A stretch of 64,000 bases of DNA, from the NCBI RefSeq assembly GCF_001514285.1, contig NZ_KQ949041.1, positions 1 through 64,000 of the forward strand, read 5' to 3'. Under the pieces are notes generated by a model. The model made no database searches. It was not told where the DNA came from and saw only the letters and a program-made list of their open reading frames with translations. Both the position numbers and the translations under genes were made by a program. The stretch's first letter is position 1. Every line of letters begins with the position of its first letter. Shown here one piece after another: positions 36,324 to 45,162 of this stretch. This stretch comes from Streptomyces sp. DSM 15324. Its GTDB lineage: Bacteria > Actinomycetota > Actinomycetes > Streptomycetales > Streptomycetaceae.

Positions 36324-36923
36324 GTGGCAGGTGAGGAGAGCAGCGGCGGCGCACCCGAGACGCTGACCGAAGAGCAGGCCGAGCGCATGCTGACGGAGAT
36401 CAACGAGGTCATCCGCGCGGGTGAGGAGATGCGCGCGCTGCGGGCCGAGATGATCCAGGTGTTCGCCGGGCTCGGCTGGACGCAGGACACCATCGCCCGG
36501 CTGGCCGGGATGAGCCAGCCGGCCGTGTCCAAGCAGATGACGAAACACCGGGACGCCCCGCCGGCCCCGCCGGCTCTCACCCTCGACCAGTCCGACGCCC
36601 CCTGGCTCGAAGGGCGCCTGTGGGGCCTGGCCGAGGAGATCTCCGAACTCCTCGACGGCACGGCCCACTGCACCCGGCACCTCGACGCCCTCGGCCGGGG
36701 GAGGAAGCGCTTCACCCCGCAGACGGTCGACGCGCTGCGGCGGCTCGTCGAGGCCGACCTGAGGGTGAGCGCCGCGGAACTGCCCACCGGATTCCGGGCC
36801 GCCTACGACACGGTCAGCCGGGGACTCGACGTGCCCGCCCGGGACACACCTCCCAGCGCCTCCGCGTCGGTCCGCCGCGCCCTGGCCCGACAGCTCCAGC
36901 GCGACCGGCTCCGGGGCGACTGA
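36324..36923 (+). CDS. Helix-turn-helix regulator divergent from hydrolase
   Basis: 199 residues from the GTG at 36324, or 213 from the ATG at 36282. The HTH is AEMIQVFAGLGWTQDTIARLAGMSQPAVSKQM (about residues 40-72), similar to sigma-70 region 4 or small HTH proteins, preceded by a Glu-rich helix. The GTG directly abuts an operator with a TATAAC box 7 bp upstream, suggesting a leaderless transcript. Starting at the ATG would translate the operator itself (RVYNRVV). Confidence 0.72.
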   Translation: MAGEESSGGAPETLTEEQAERMLTEINEVIRAGEEMRALRAEMIQVFAGLGWTQDTIARLAGMSQPAVSKQMTKHRDAPPAPPALTLDQSDAPWLEGRLWGLAEEISELLDGTAHCTRHLDALGRGRKRFTPQTVDALRRLVEADLRVSAAELPTGFRAAYDTVSRGLDVPARDTPPSASASVRRALARQLQRDRLRGD

Positions 36924-37219
36924 TCCGCGCGCCCCTCGGCGGACGGTGAGGGACGCGTTCTCGCGGGCCGGCCCAGGATGCGACTGGTCGCCGGCCCCCG
37001 AGGCCACCCTCGACGCCGTGATCGTCTTTCACCGGTGCCGACGGGCGGTTCGAGGTGCCGCTGCGGGTGGTCAGCGGCGGGGAGCGGGCCCGACGCAGGG
37101 CGCGCGGGTGCGGGGAGGCCGACGGCTGTGGCCCGATCGACGCGATGCACACCGAGCGGAGGGCGACGGTGTTCCGGCTGCCCTCGTCGGAGCGTCGGCG
37201 TTCCCACCCCGGCCGGGTC

Positions 37220-38485
37220 TCATCGAATGCGCCTCGCCGGCTTGGTGGCGGCGTTGAGCAGGTACTCCAGGGGGCCTCGGCGGAAGAAGCGGGACCAGGT
37301 CGCGGCGAACAGGACGGCTCCGAGGACGTACAGGATCAGGGGCAGCCAGGACTGCTGGGTGCCGGCTCCGGCGGGCGTGGACAGTGCGGTCTGTGCGAGG
37401 AAGTGGCCGACGTAGGCGGTCAGGGACATGGTGCCCACGGCGATGACCGGCCTGGCCAGGCGGCGCAGTCGCGGCAGGCGGTCCATCGCCACCGTGGCGC
37501 CCACGATCACGAGGATCGCGATTCCGACGCTGCCGATGATGTCGAACGTGGTGCCGCTGTGCGGCCCGGCCTTCAGGAGGAACGAGGCGGGCAGGTCGGG
37601 GAACGACCCGCCGTCAGGGGGCATCGATCCGCTGCCGGTGGGCATCGACCCGGAGCCGCCGGACGACGGCCCGTCCTCCGCGAGGCTCCGCAACGCGTCC
37701 TTGCCGGCGAGCAGCAGGGACATTCCGTAGGCGGCGGTGGTGAGGGTGACGCCGAGTGCGGCCAAGCGCTTCTGGACGGTGCCGGAGGAGAGGTCGAGGC
37801 GGCCCAGTGCCATGCCGGCGATCACGAAGGACATCCAGGTGAGCGCCGGGTAGAAGCCGGTGAGCAGCAGATCGAGGACGCCGACCTCGCTGAGGTGGCG
37901 GAGCGGGTCGTAGGTGTTGATGCTCTCTTGGACCGACGGGGTCAGCAGCGAGGTGAGGACGAACGCCAGCTGCGGTGTGACGAGGGCGAACGCGGCCGCG
38001 GTGATCGCGAGGGTCCTGGCGCTCAGTCGCACCAGGGGCAGGGCGAGGAGGAAGTAGACGCCGTAGAAGCCGAGGATGATCACTCCCCCGTACTCGATCG
38101 CCATCACGGTGCCCAGGGCCAGCAGGATCACGGCGCGGATCGCGATGCGGGCCTTCGCCTGCCGGCCGGCCAGGCCGGTCTTGGGCTCGTGGCGGCCGGC
38201 GAGCAGCATCAGCGAGAAGCCGGCGAGGGTGGCGAACAGGACCGACGAGTGACCGTCCGACATGTACCGGATCCAGCTCGCGACGCCGGTCGTGGCGGAC
38301 AGCGGGGGGCCGATGTGCACGACGTACATGCCGAACACCGCGAGCGCGCGGGCCAGGTCGACCCCGACGAGGCGTCCCGTCGAGGGACCCGGCGAGGCCG
38401 GCGCGGCGGACTCGGTGGTGGCTCGGGGCGGTGGAGGCGCGTTCTCCTGCGGAGCGGACGTCTCCTGGGGCGGTGTCTGTGTCAT
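37220..38485 (-). CDS. DUF418/DUF1624-like polytopic membrane protein (copy 1)
   Basis: 421 residues with about ten membrane helices. The N-terminus GRLVGVDLARALAVFGMYVVHIGPP and the C-terminus GPVIAVGTMSLTAY-like segment with WSRFFRRGPLEYL match DUF418/acyltransferase-type membrane proteins. A loop of GSGSMPTGSGSMPP (near residue 275) is low-complexity. The ATG has no Shine-Dalgarno sequence. It is a paralogue of the gene at 41648 and has the same upstream element at the same 34-bp distance from the start. Confidence 0.85.
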   Translation of the reverse strand: MTQTPPQETSAPQENAPPPPRATTESAAPASPGPSTGRLVGVDLARALAVFGMYVVHIGPPLSATTGVASWIRYMSDGHSSVLFATLAGFSLMLLAGRHEPKTGLAGRQAKARIAIRAVILLALGTVMAIEYGGVIILGFYGVYFLLALPLVRLSARTLAITAAAFALVTPQLAFVLTSLLTPSVQESINTYDPLRHLSEVGVLDLLLTGFYPALTWMSFVIAGMALGRLDLSSGTVQKRLAALGVTLTTAAYGMSLLLAGKDALRSLAEDGPSSGGSGSMPTGSGSMPPDGGSFPDLPASFLLKAGPHSGTTFDIIGSVGIAILVIVGATVAMDRLPRLRRLARPVIAVGTMSLTAYVGHFLAQTALSTPAGAGTQQSWLPLILYVLGAVLFAATWSRFFRRGPLEYLLNAATKPARRIR

Positions 38486-38518
38486 ACGGAAAACGTCGCG
38501 TGGACGTCCGGGGGCGGG

Positions 38519-38577
38519 CCATCCGGCAGGTTTCGGGATCTCCCCCGCCGACCGGCGGTCACCGCCCTGCCGACTGA
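38519..38577 (-). promoter_or_regulatory. Shared promoter module, copy 1 (for DUF418 copy 1)
   Basis: Read on the minus strand: TCAGTCGGC(AGGG) at 38577-38569, CCGGTCGGC(GGGG) at 38555-38547, then TGCCGGATGG at 38528-38519. The two repeats start 22 bp apart and the decamer starts 27 bp after the second repeat. The decamer ends 34 bp before the ATG at 38485. The same spacing occurs at 41556. Confidence 0.72.
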
Positions 38578-38611
38578 CGGAGTCTCGTCCTGACCGGTCG
38601 GTCCGGTGCGA

Positions 38612-38670
38612 CCGGACGGACCGTGTTGTTCAGCCACTTGGCGGGGGTGGACCCGACGGTTGCCGGATGG
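38612..38670 (+). promoter_or_regulatory. Shared promoter module, copy 2 (for ABC exporter)
   Basis: CCGGACGGA at 38612 (degenerate first repeat), CCACTTGGCGGGG at 38634, then TGCCGGATGG at 38661-38670, with the same 22 and 27 bp spacings as copies 1 and 3. An ATG at 38703 sits 33 bp on but leads only to a short frame out of phase with the exporter at 38800. A small hairpin GTCCGGT-GCG-ACCGGAC (38601-38617) overlaps the first repeat. Confidence 0.65.
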
Positions 38671-38799
38671 GCGCGTGGTGGCCGGGCTCGAAGGCTTGAG
38701 GCATGACTGACCGCGCCGCTGCCCGGGGCGCGAGGACTGCCTCGGCATCTCGGCCCGCCTGCCGGACTGTGACGCCGCGACACCGCAGAAGGGAACTTC

Positions 38800-40587
38800 G
38801 TGGACACCGTATCCGCTCCGACGACGGACGAGACGGCCCTGTCCGCCCGGGGGACGGTCAAGGCGCTGGGCGCGTATGTGCGGCCGCACCGGTGGGCGGT
38901 CGCCCTCGGTCTGTTGTGTGCCCTGGTCGGGGCCGCCGGGGGGCTGCTGCAGCCGTTGGCCACGAAGGAGCTGGTGGACCGGCTCGCCTCCGGTGACACC
39001 GTCGCCGGGATCCTGATCGCGCTCACGGTCCTGGTGGTGCTGGGCACGGCGGTCGAGGCGTTCGGCGCCTACGTGCTGGAGCGGACGGCGGAGTCGGTGG
39101 TGCTCGCCGCGCGACGCACCCTGGTGGGGCGGCTGTTGCGGCTGCGGGTCGCGGAGTGGGAGCGGATCCCGCCGGGCGATCTGATGTCCCGGGTCACCTC
39201 GGACACCACGCTGCTGCGGGCGGTCAGCACCCAGGCGGTCGTCTCCGCTGCCACCGGCGCGGTGACCTTCGTCGCGGCGGTCGTGCTGATGGCGTTGCTG
39301 GACGTCGTGCTGCTGGGCGTGACGCTCGGCGTGGTCGCGCTGGTCGGCGGGGCCGTCGCGCTGGTGATGCCGAGGATCGCGCGGGCCACCGAACGGGCGC
39401 AGGAGGCGGTGGGGGAGATCTCCGTCGCGCTGGAACGGGCTCTCGGGGCGTTTCGTACCGTGAAGGCGTCCGGTGCCGAACAGCGGGAGACCGCCCGGGT
39501 GGAGGCGGCGGCGCGGCGGGCGTGGCGGCAGGGTGTGAAGAGCGCGAAGTGGGAGTCCGTGGCCGGCGCGGCCGACGAACTCGCCGTCCAGCTGGCCTTC
39601 CTCGCCGTGCTCGCGGTCGGCGGGGCGCGTGTGGCGTCCGGAGCGATCCCCGTGTCCACGCTCATCGCCTTCCTGCTGTACCTCTTCTACCTGATCGAGC
39701 CGGTGTCCCAGCTGATCGGCGCCGTGACCTCCTGTCAGGAGGGGGCGGCCGCGATCTCCCGGATCGCGCACGTGGAACGCCTGGCGACCGAACCGACTGC
39801 CGGGCAGCGGGGCGGCCTGCCCGGGCGGCGGGCCTCGGTGCCGGGGCCGGCGCGGGTCCGCTTCGAGGACGTGTCCTTCCGCTACCGCCCGGGTGGGCCG
39901 TACGTCCACCACCAGGTGAACTTCGAGGTGCCGGGTGCCGGGATGACGGCTTTCGTGGGCCCCTCCGGTGCGGGCAAGTCGACGGTGTTCGCGCTCATCG
40001 AGCGGTTCTACGAGGCGACCGGCGGCCGGGTCCTGGTCGACGGCAGGGACGTACGGGACTGGTCGCTGTCCGAACTGCGGTCTGTCATCGGGTACGTGGA
40101 GCAGGACGCTCCGGTGCTGGCCGGCTCACTGCGGGAGAACCTGGTCTTCGCGGCGCCCGGCGCGACGGACGACGATCTGCACGACGTCCTGGCCCGCACG
40201 AAGCTCGACACCCTCGTCGAACAACTGCCCCACGGCCTCGACACCCCGGTCGGACACCGCGGATCGAAGCTGTCGGGCGGGGAGCGGCAGCGCATCGCCA
40301 TCGCCCGCGCCCTGCTGCGCAGGCCCCGGCTGCTGCTGTTGGACGAGGCGACCTCGCAGCTCGACGCCCTCAACGAGCTGGCACTGCGCGACGTGGTCAT
40401 GGAGGTGGCCCGCGAGACCACCGTGCTGGTGGTGGCCCACCGCCTGTCGACCGTGACCGGCGCGGACCGGATCGTCGTCATGGAATCCGGCCGGGTGCGC
40501 TCGGTGGGCACCCATGAGGAACTGGTGGCGCGGGACCAGCTGTACGCGCACCTGGCGACCTCCCAGCTCGTGACCCGGGCGGGATGA
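38800..40587 (+). CDS. ABC exporter (fused membrane and ATPase domains)
   Basis: A 595-residue half-transporter. Six membrane helices lie within residues 25-320. The nucleotide-binding domain has Walker A GPSGAGKST (about 387-395), signature LSGGERQ (near 491), Walker B LLLLDEAT (near 512) and the switch His in VVAHRLST. The GTG follows GAAGGGAA. The substrate is unknown. Lying between two DUF418 proteins with a shared promoter module, it may export or protect against an envelope-active compound. That is inference. Confidence 0.92.
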   Translation: MDTVSAPTTDETALSARGTVKALGAYVRPHRWAVALGLLCALVGAAGGLLQPLATKELVDRLASGDTVAGILIALTVLVVLGTAVEAFGAYVLERTAESVVLAARRTLVGRLLRLRVAEWERIPPGDLMSRVTSDTTLLRAVSTQAVVSAATGAVTFVAAVVLMALLDVVLLGVTLGVVALVGGAVALVMPRIARATERAQEAVGEISVALERALGAFRTVKASGAEQRETARVEAAARRAWRQGVKSAKWESVAGAADELAVQLAFLAVLAVGGARVASGAIPVSTLIAFLLYLFYLIEPVSQLIGAVTSCQEGAAAISRIAHVERLATEPTAGQRGGLPGRRASVPGPARVRFEDVSFRYRPGGPYVHHQVNFEVPGAGMTAFVGPSGAGKSTVFALIERFYEATGGRVLVDGRDVRDWSLSELRSVIGYVEQDAPVLAGSLRENLVFAAPGATDDDLHDVLARTKLDTLVEQLPHGLDTPVGHRGSKLSGGERQRIAIARALLRRPRLLLLDEATSQLDALNELALRDVVMEVARETTVLVVAHRLSTVTGADRIVVMESGRVRSVGTHEELVARDQLYAHLATSQLVTRAG

Positions 40588-40629
40588 CCCCACCACACCG
40601 GGCCGGCTCCTTGGCATCCGCGTCCTTGG

Positions 40630-40784
40630 CGGCCACTGCAACGCCCCGGCCCGTACGGCGATGAGGCCGACCTGGCGGGAGACCACGTCGTGCATCTCGC
40701 GGGCCGGCTGGACGCGTCCACGGCCGCCACCGCCACCGCCACCGCCACCGCCACCAGGACGATGTCGACGACCGGCAGGGGCAC
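40630..40784 (-). pseudogene. Eroded NarL-type sensor histidine kinase
   Basis: A GTG at 40784, 3 bp after the response-regulator stop, begins VPLPVVDIVLVAVAVAVAVAA, a membrane-helix-like start. One frame over, REMHDVVSRQVGLIAVRAGAL gives the phospho-acceptor His box of HisKA_3 kinases. The sensor region between them and the ATPase domain after them are gone. A CCACCG repeat run (about 40724-40755) sits at the break. The kinase is dead. Confidence 0.72.
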
Positions 40785-40787
40785 GGC

Positions 40788-41483
40788 TCAACGGCCGGCC
40801 CCCGGCCGCTGGTGCTCGTCGAGCAGTCCGGCCCGCTGCGCCAGGAGCGCGGCCTGGACCCGGCTCGCCACCCGCAGTTTCGTGAGGATCGCGCTGACAT
40901 GGTCCTTGACCGTGCCCGCCCCCAGATGGACGCGCGCCCCGATGTCCGCGTTCGACAACCCCTCCGCCACCAGGACGAGAACGTCGCGCTCCCGCGCGGT
41001 GAGCAGCCGGACCCGGGCCGCCTCCGCGTCGACCGCCGCCTCGGTGCCGGGGTGACTGTGCAGCAGCGTCCGCGACGCCTTGGGGGACAACACCACACCG
41101 CCCGCGACCAGGGTCCGCACCAGGTGGGGGAGCTGCTCCGGCTCGGTGTCCTTGAGCAGGAAACCGGCCGCGCCGGAGTTGAGCGCGGTCAGGATGTACT
41201 CGTCGGCGTCGAAGGTGGTCAGCATCGCCGCCACCGGCGGATCCGGCATCGTGCGCAGCTCGCGCAGGACGGTGAGCCCGTCGACGTCGGGCATCCGGAT
41301 GTCCAGCAGCACCACGTCGGGCCGCTCGCGGCGGACGGTCTCGACGGCGTCGCCGCCGCTCGCGGTCGCGACGACCTCGATGTCCTCGGACGCGCCGAGA
41401 ATGAGTTCGAAGCCCGAGCGGACCAGTGCCTCGTCGTCCACCACCACTACCCGGATCACGCGCTTCGCCTCACGTTCGTTCAT
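40788..41483 (-). CDS. NarL/FixJ-type response regulator, orphaned
   Basis: 231 residues. The receiver domain has VVVDDEALV near the N-terminus, phosphoacceptor Asp61 in VVLLDIRMPD, and the conserved Thr and Lys in LTTFDADEY and FLLKDTEPEQ. The LuxR HTH (LLTARERDVLVLVAEGLSNADIGARVHLGAGTVKDHVSAIL) is at about 165-220. Its kinase partner downstream is destroyed, so it is phosphorylated by another kinase, by small phosphodonors, or not at all. It is the best candidate to bind the shared promoter modules. Confidence 0.92.
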   Translation of the reverse strand: MNEREAKRVIRVVVVDDEALVRSGFELILGASEDIEVVATASGGDAVETVRRERPDVVLLDIRMPDVDGLTVLRELRTMPDPPVAAMLTTFDADEYILTALNSGAAGFLLKDTEPEQLPHLVRTLVAGGVVLSPKASRTLLHSHPGTEAAVDAEAARVRLLTARERDVLVLVAEGLSNADIGARVHLGAGTVKDHVSAILTKLRVASRVQAALLAQRAGLLDEHQRPGAGR

Positions 41484-41555
41484 ACCGTCCGGCCCATGCC
41501 GACTCGACCCTAGAGCCACGTGGCGCCCCCGCTGCCCGGCCAGGGGCAGCTCCAG

Positions 41556-41614
41556 CCACTCGGCGGGGTGGCACCCACCACTCGGCAGGGACACGGCAGC
41601 CTTCTGCCGGATGG
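41556..41614 (+). promoter_or_regulatory. Shared promoter module, copy 3 (for DUF418 copy 2)
   Basis: CCACTCGGCGGGG at 41556, CCACTCGGCAGGG at 41578 (22 bp on), then TGCCGGATGG at 41605-41614 (27 bp on). It ends 34 bp before the ATG at 41648. This is the clearest of the three copies, with the first nine bases of both repeats identical. Confidence 0.75.
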
Positions 41615-41647
41615 TCCATGATCGGCCCGGTCTCCACCCTGAGGGTC

Positions 41648-42850
41648 ATGACTCGCCACCCAGACTCCCCACCGCTCCCGGCTGACGCGCCGCGCCCCGA
41701 ACGCGAGCGCAGTGAGCCCTCGACCGGTGCGTGGGACGTGGGCCGGCTGATCGGGCTGGACCTGGCCCGCGGCCTGGCCGTGTTCGGCATGTACGCGGTC
41801 CATGTGGGGCCCGCCCCCAGCAGGGGCGGGGTCATCGGCTTCCTGATGGAGCTGGCGCAGGGCCGCTCCTCCGCCCTGTTCGCCGTCCTGGCCGGCTTCG
41901 CGGTCGCCCTCATCACCGGCCGCCGCACAGCGAAGACGGGCCTGGCCGGCCGTCAGGCCGCAGCCAAGGTCGTCATCAGGGCCGTGATCCTGATCGCTCT
42001 GGGCACCGCCCTGACCATGACCGGCACCCCGGTCGTGCCGATCCTCGCCTTCTACGGACTGTTCTTCCTGCTCGTGCTGCCCCTGCGCAGGCTGGGCGCC
42101 AGGCCACTGGCGCTGATCGCCGCAGGATGGGCCCTGGTGGGTCCGCAGCTGCTGTACGCGCTGAAGCCGGTGGTGGGCGGCCGCGTGTTCCCCTCCTACG
42201 GCCATGCCGACGGCCCCGTCTCACTGTTCTTCACCGGCGGTTACCCGGCCCTGACCTGGGTCCCGTTCGTCATCGCCGGTATGGCTGTCGCCCGCTGCGA
42301 CCTGGCTGCCACGGTCGTCCGGATACGCCTGGCCCTCACCGGCGTCGCCCTCGCCGTCACCGGCTACGGCGGCTCCTGGCTGGCGGTGCGTCTCGTACCC
42401 GGTGCCGCCGAAGCCGTCCGGAGGGCCGAACAGGGGCCGGGGATGTCGTCCGTATCGCCCGACAGCGTCGGCATCTTCGGCGACACCCCCGCCGGGATGC
42501 TGGCCTCGGCCCCCCACAGCGAGGCGACCCTGTCCATCGTGGCCGCCACCGGTGTGGCGATCCTGGTGATCACCGCGTGTCTGGCCGCCGTGGACGCCTT
42601 CCCCGGGCTGCGCCGCCTGGCCGGGCCCGTCATCGCGGTCGGCTCGATGTCCCTGACGGCGTACGTCTACCACATCGTCGCCATCTGGCTCCTGGACACC
42701 GAGGAGGCAACCGCCCAGCCCCTGTACGTCCTGCTGGGCTTCATCGCGTCCGTCACCGTCCTCGCCACCCTCTGGTCCCGCTTCTTCCCGCGAGGGCCGC
42801 TGGAATGGCTGATGGGCAGGGCGACCGGACTGGCCAGACACATCCGATGA
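41648..42850 (+). CDS. DUF418/DUF1624-like polytopic membrane protein (copy 2)
   Basis: 400 residues, about ten membrane helices, clearly paralogous to the protein at 37220-38485: VGRLIGLDLARGLAVFGMYAVHVGP, SSALFAVLAGFAVALITGRR, TGLAGRQAAAKVVIRAVIL, VIAVGSMSLTAY, LWSRFFPRGPLEWL. The ATG at 41648 has only a weak GAGGG upstream. The open frame extends to 41426 but would cross the promoter module. Function is unknown. Confidence 0.86.
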   Translation: MTRHPDSPPLPADAPRPERERSEPSTGAWDVGRLIGLDLARGLAVFGMYAVHVGPAPSRGGVIGFLMELAQGRSSALFAVLAGFAVALITGRRTAKTGLAGRQAAAKVVIRAVILIALGTALTMTGTPVVPILAFYGLFFLLVLPLRRLGARPLALIAAGWALVGPQLLYALKPVVGGRVFPSYGHADGPVSLFFTGGYPALTWVPFVIAGMAVARCDLAATVVRIRLALTGVALAVTGYGGSWLAVRLVPGAAEAVRRAEQGPGMSSVSPDSVGIFGDTPAGMLASAPHSEATLSIVAATGVAILVITACLAAVDAFPGLRRLAGPVIAVGSMSLTAYVYHIVAIWLLDTEEATAQPLYVLLGFIASVTVLATLWSRFFPRGPLEWLMGRATGLARHIR

Positions 42851-43176
42851 GACGCATCGGTGGGCCACTTCCCGCGGGTGCCGTTCCGCCGCGAGTTCGA
42901 CGTCGCCCCGCTGCCCGCCTGGGAATCGGTGGTCTCCCCTTGCGTTGCCCCGTGCGGGGCCGCACCGACCGAGACCGGGCCCCCGCCGCCCGGACTGGGT
43001 CGGTCGGTCGCCCGGCAGGGGACGTCCCACGCGACGCCCGGCCACCGCACTGCGCGGCCACAGCCACCGCCACCGCGCACGCGGCGTCACCGGCACGGTG
43101 GTCGTCGTGCGGCGCCGTACGCGACGACGCCTCGCCGGGCCGGGCCTCGCCGAGCCGGGGCGGTCTGCCCGGCGGT
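42851..43176. other. Intergenic, no supported gene
   Basis: 326 bp between the DUF418 stop and the stop of the LuxR stub. Only composition-driven open frames are present. No terminator hairpin was identified with confidence. Confidence 0.45.
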
Positions 43177-43500
43177 TCAGTCGGCGGGGACGTGTTCCAC
43201 GAAGTGGGCGAGGTGCTCGGGGGCCGGGCGCAGGACACCGTCGCGGACCGCCAGGGCGGTGGCCTCGGCCCGGAAGGCGCAGCCGGTCTTGCGCAGGAGG
43301 TGCTCGATGTGGCTGTGCACGGTGCGCGGTGACAGGTAGAGGGCCTGGGCGATGGCCTGGTTGGTCTGGCCCGTGGCGGCCCGGGTCAGCACCTCCAGCT
43401 CGCGCGGGCTGAGGGCGTACGGCAGTTCGGCGGACACCTCGCTGACCAGCACCGCCTCGCGCTGGCGGGGCGCGGCCCCCGGGTCTTTCCTGTTCGGCAC
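43177..43500 (-). pseudogene. LuxR-type regulator, C-terminal stub
   Basis: The last about 95 residues are a complete LuxR HTH: YALSPRELEVLTRAATGQTNQAIAQALYLSPRTVHSHIEHLLRKTG, followed by a short tail ending FVEHVPAD. Upstream, the reading frame turns into the antisense of the binding-protein gene starting at 43547. The sensory or ATPase part that normally precedes this HTH is missing, and no ribosome site supports a short protein. It is a 5'-truncated gene. Confidence 0.6.
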
Positions 43501-43546
43501 AGCCGGACGCCCGCCGTGCCGGGCCGCCTTCCCTGGGAGTTGCGCC

Positions 43547-44270
43547 ATGTCCAGATCTCCGTACGTCCCCACCCCCACGGCCTCCCGCCGCCGCTTCCTC
43601 GCCTGGTCGGCCGGTGCCGTGGTGACCGGGGCGCTCGGCGCCGCGGGCTGCTCGGCCCCCGGCGGGGTGAGCACGGCCGAGGCGGCGGGCACGGCCGCGG
43701 CGAGGGCCTCGGAGCTGACGCAGATCGGTCTCGACTACCCCTTCACCCAGCTCCCCCTGTACGCGACCCTCGTCAAACTCTCCACCGCCGCCGCGAAGAA
43801 GCACGGCGTCTCGCTGCTGACCACGAGCGACGCGAGCAGCGCCGACACCCAGCCCGCCGATCTCACCACGTGGGTCTCCCGGAAGGTGCCGGCGACCGTG
43901 TCCTTCCCGATGGTCTTCGAGGCCACCGAGGCGCCGGCGAAGCGGGCTCTGGACGCGGGCCTGATCTGGGTGACGTACGGCGGATCGCTCGAACACCAGA
44001 GCGCGGACATCCAGTTCGGCTTCCTGGAGGGCGGCCGGCTCCTCGGGGAGGCCGCCGCGCGGTGGGCCAACGAGACGCTCGGCGGCAAGGGCAAGATCGC
44101 CTTCCTCACCGACAGCACCATCCAGCTCGGCCGCGAGCGCACCAAGGGCATGGTCGAGGCGTTCACGGCGAAGGCACCCGGCGTCGACGTCGTCGCCCAG
44201 GAGCAGGCCATCGACCCGGACACCGGGCTGTCGAAGACCCGCGCCGTCCTCGCCAAGCACCCCGACCTCC
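43547..44270 (+). pseudogene. Sugar ABC substrate-binding lipoprotein, 3' truncated
   Basis: From the ATG at 43547 (GGGAG upstream) the protein begins with a twin-arginine-like SRRRFLAWSAGAVVTGALGAAGC signal and lipobox. It continues as a type-1 sugar-binding protein (IGLDYPFTQLPLYATLVKLSTAAAKKHGVSL ... GKIAFLTDSTIQLGRERTKGM) up to RAVLAKHPDL. There the homology stops at a junction with permease sequence in another frame. The C-terminal lobe is lost. Confidence 0.75.
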
Positions 44271-45161
44271 ATCGTGACGCTGGGCATGCTGACCGCCGTG
44301 CGCGGGCTGGCGCAGCAGCTGTTCCCGCTGCCGCTGAGCGGTTTCGGGCCGGGGTTCGCCTGGCTGGGCGGGTCGCGGATCGCCGGGGTGGAAGCGCCGG
44401 TGGTGATCGCCGCGCTGGTCCTGGTGACGGGGGCGTCGTTCCTGGCGTTCACCCCGGCGGGGCGGCACGTCTTCGCGATCGGGGTGAACCGGGAGGCGGC
44501 CCATCTGTCGGGCATCGCGGTGCGCCGGGCGCCGTTCGCGCCGCACGCGGCGGGTTTCCAGCTCGGCGTGCACGTCACCGGCGATCTGGCGATCGACGCG
44601 GTGGTGGACGCGTTCGTCGCGGCCGAGGCGGCCCTGCCCCGCCCGGACGCCCGGCACTACGTCATCCACGGCGACTTCGTCGGCCCCGGCTCCCTGGCGC
44701 GACTGGCCGCGCACGGGTGGGGGGTCAACATGAACCCGGCGATCAAGTGGACCGTGTCGGACCTGATGGACGAGGTGGTGGGGCGGGAGCGGTCCGCCCA
44801 CCAGTGGCCCGTGCGGTCCGCGCTGGAGGCCGGGGTCGCGGTCTGTGCCTCCTCCGACGCGCCGATCACCGCGCCGGACTGGCGGCAGGGGGTGGCCGCG
44901 ATGATGCTGCGGGAGTCGAAGGCGAGCGGCCGGGCCAGCGGTCCCGAGCAGTGCGTCGGTCTGGTCGACGCACTGCGGGCGTACACCGTCCACCCGGCCC
45001 GGCAGGACTTCGCCGAGGAGTGGAAGGGGACGGTCCAGGCGGGGAAGGCCGCGGACCTGTGTGTGCTGGACCGGCCGCTGCTCGGCCTGGACCCGCACAC
45101 GATCACCGAGGTGCAGGTCGACCTGACGGTGTTCGACGGGCGGGTCGTGCACGAGCGGTGA
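44271..45161 (+). pseudogene. Chimera: permease middle fused in frame to amidohydrolase C-terminus
   Basis: IVTLGMLTAVRGLAQQLFPLPLSGFGPGFAWLGGSRI ... GRHVFAIGVNREAAHLSGIAVRRAPF is the central part of an RbsC-like permease. Near 44535 it changes without a stop into AHAAGFQLGVHVTGD-type sequence of a YtcJ-like (amidohydrolase-3) enzyme. That part runs through HGDFVGPGSLARL, SSDAPITAPDWRQG and the C-terminal KAADLCVLD strand. The amidohydrolase metal-binding N-terminus is absent. The fusion is open but should be inactive as permease or hydrolase. Confidence 0.75.
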
Positions 45162-45162
45162 G

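Noticed and set aside
38703..38996. ATG 33 bp after promoter module copy 2
   Set aside because: Its frame is out of phase with the exporter and overlaps it. The GTG at 38800 has a ribosome site and the family N-terminus. The ATG may be an upstream short frame at most.
42221..44578. 785-codon minus-strand frame
   Set aside because: It crosses DUF418 copy 2 and the binding-protein fragment in antisense and shows no recognisable domain.
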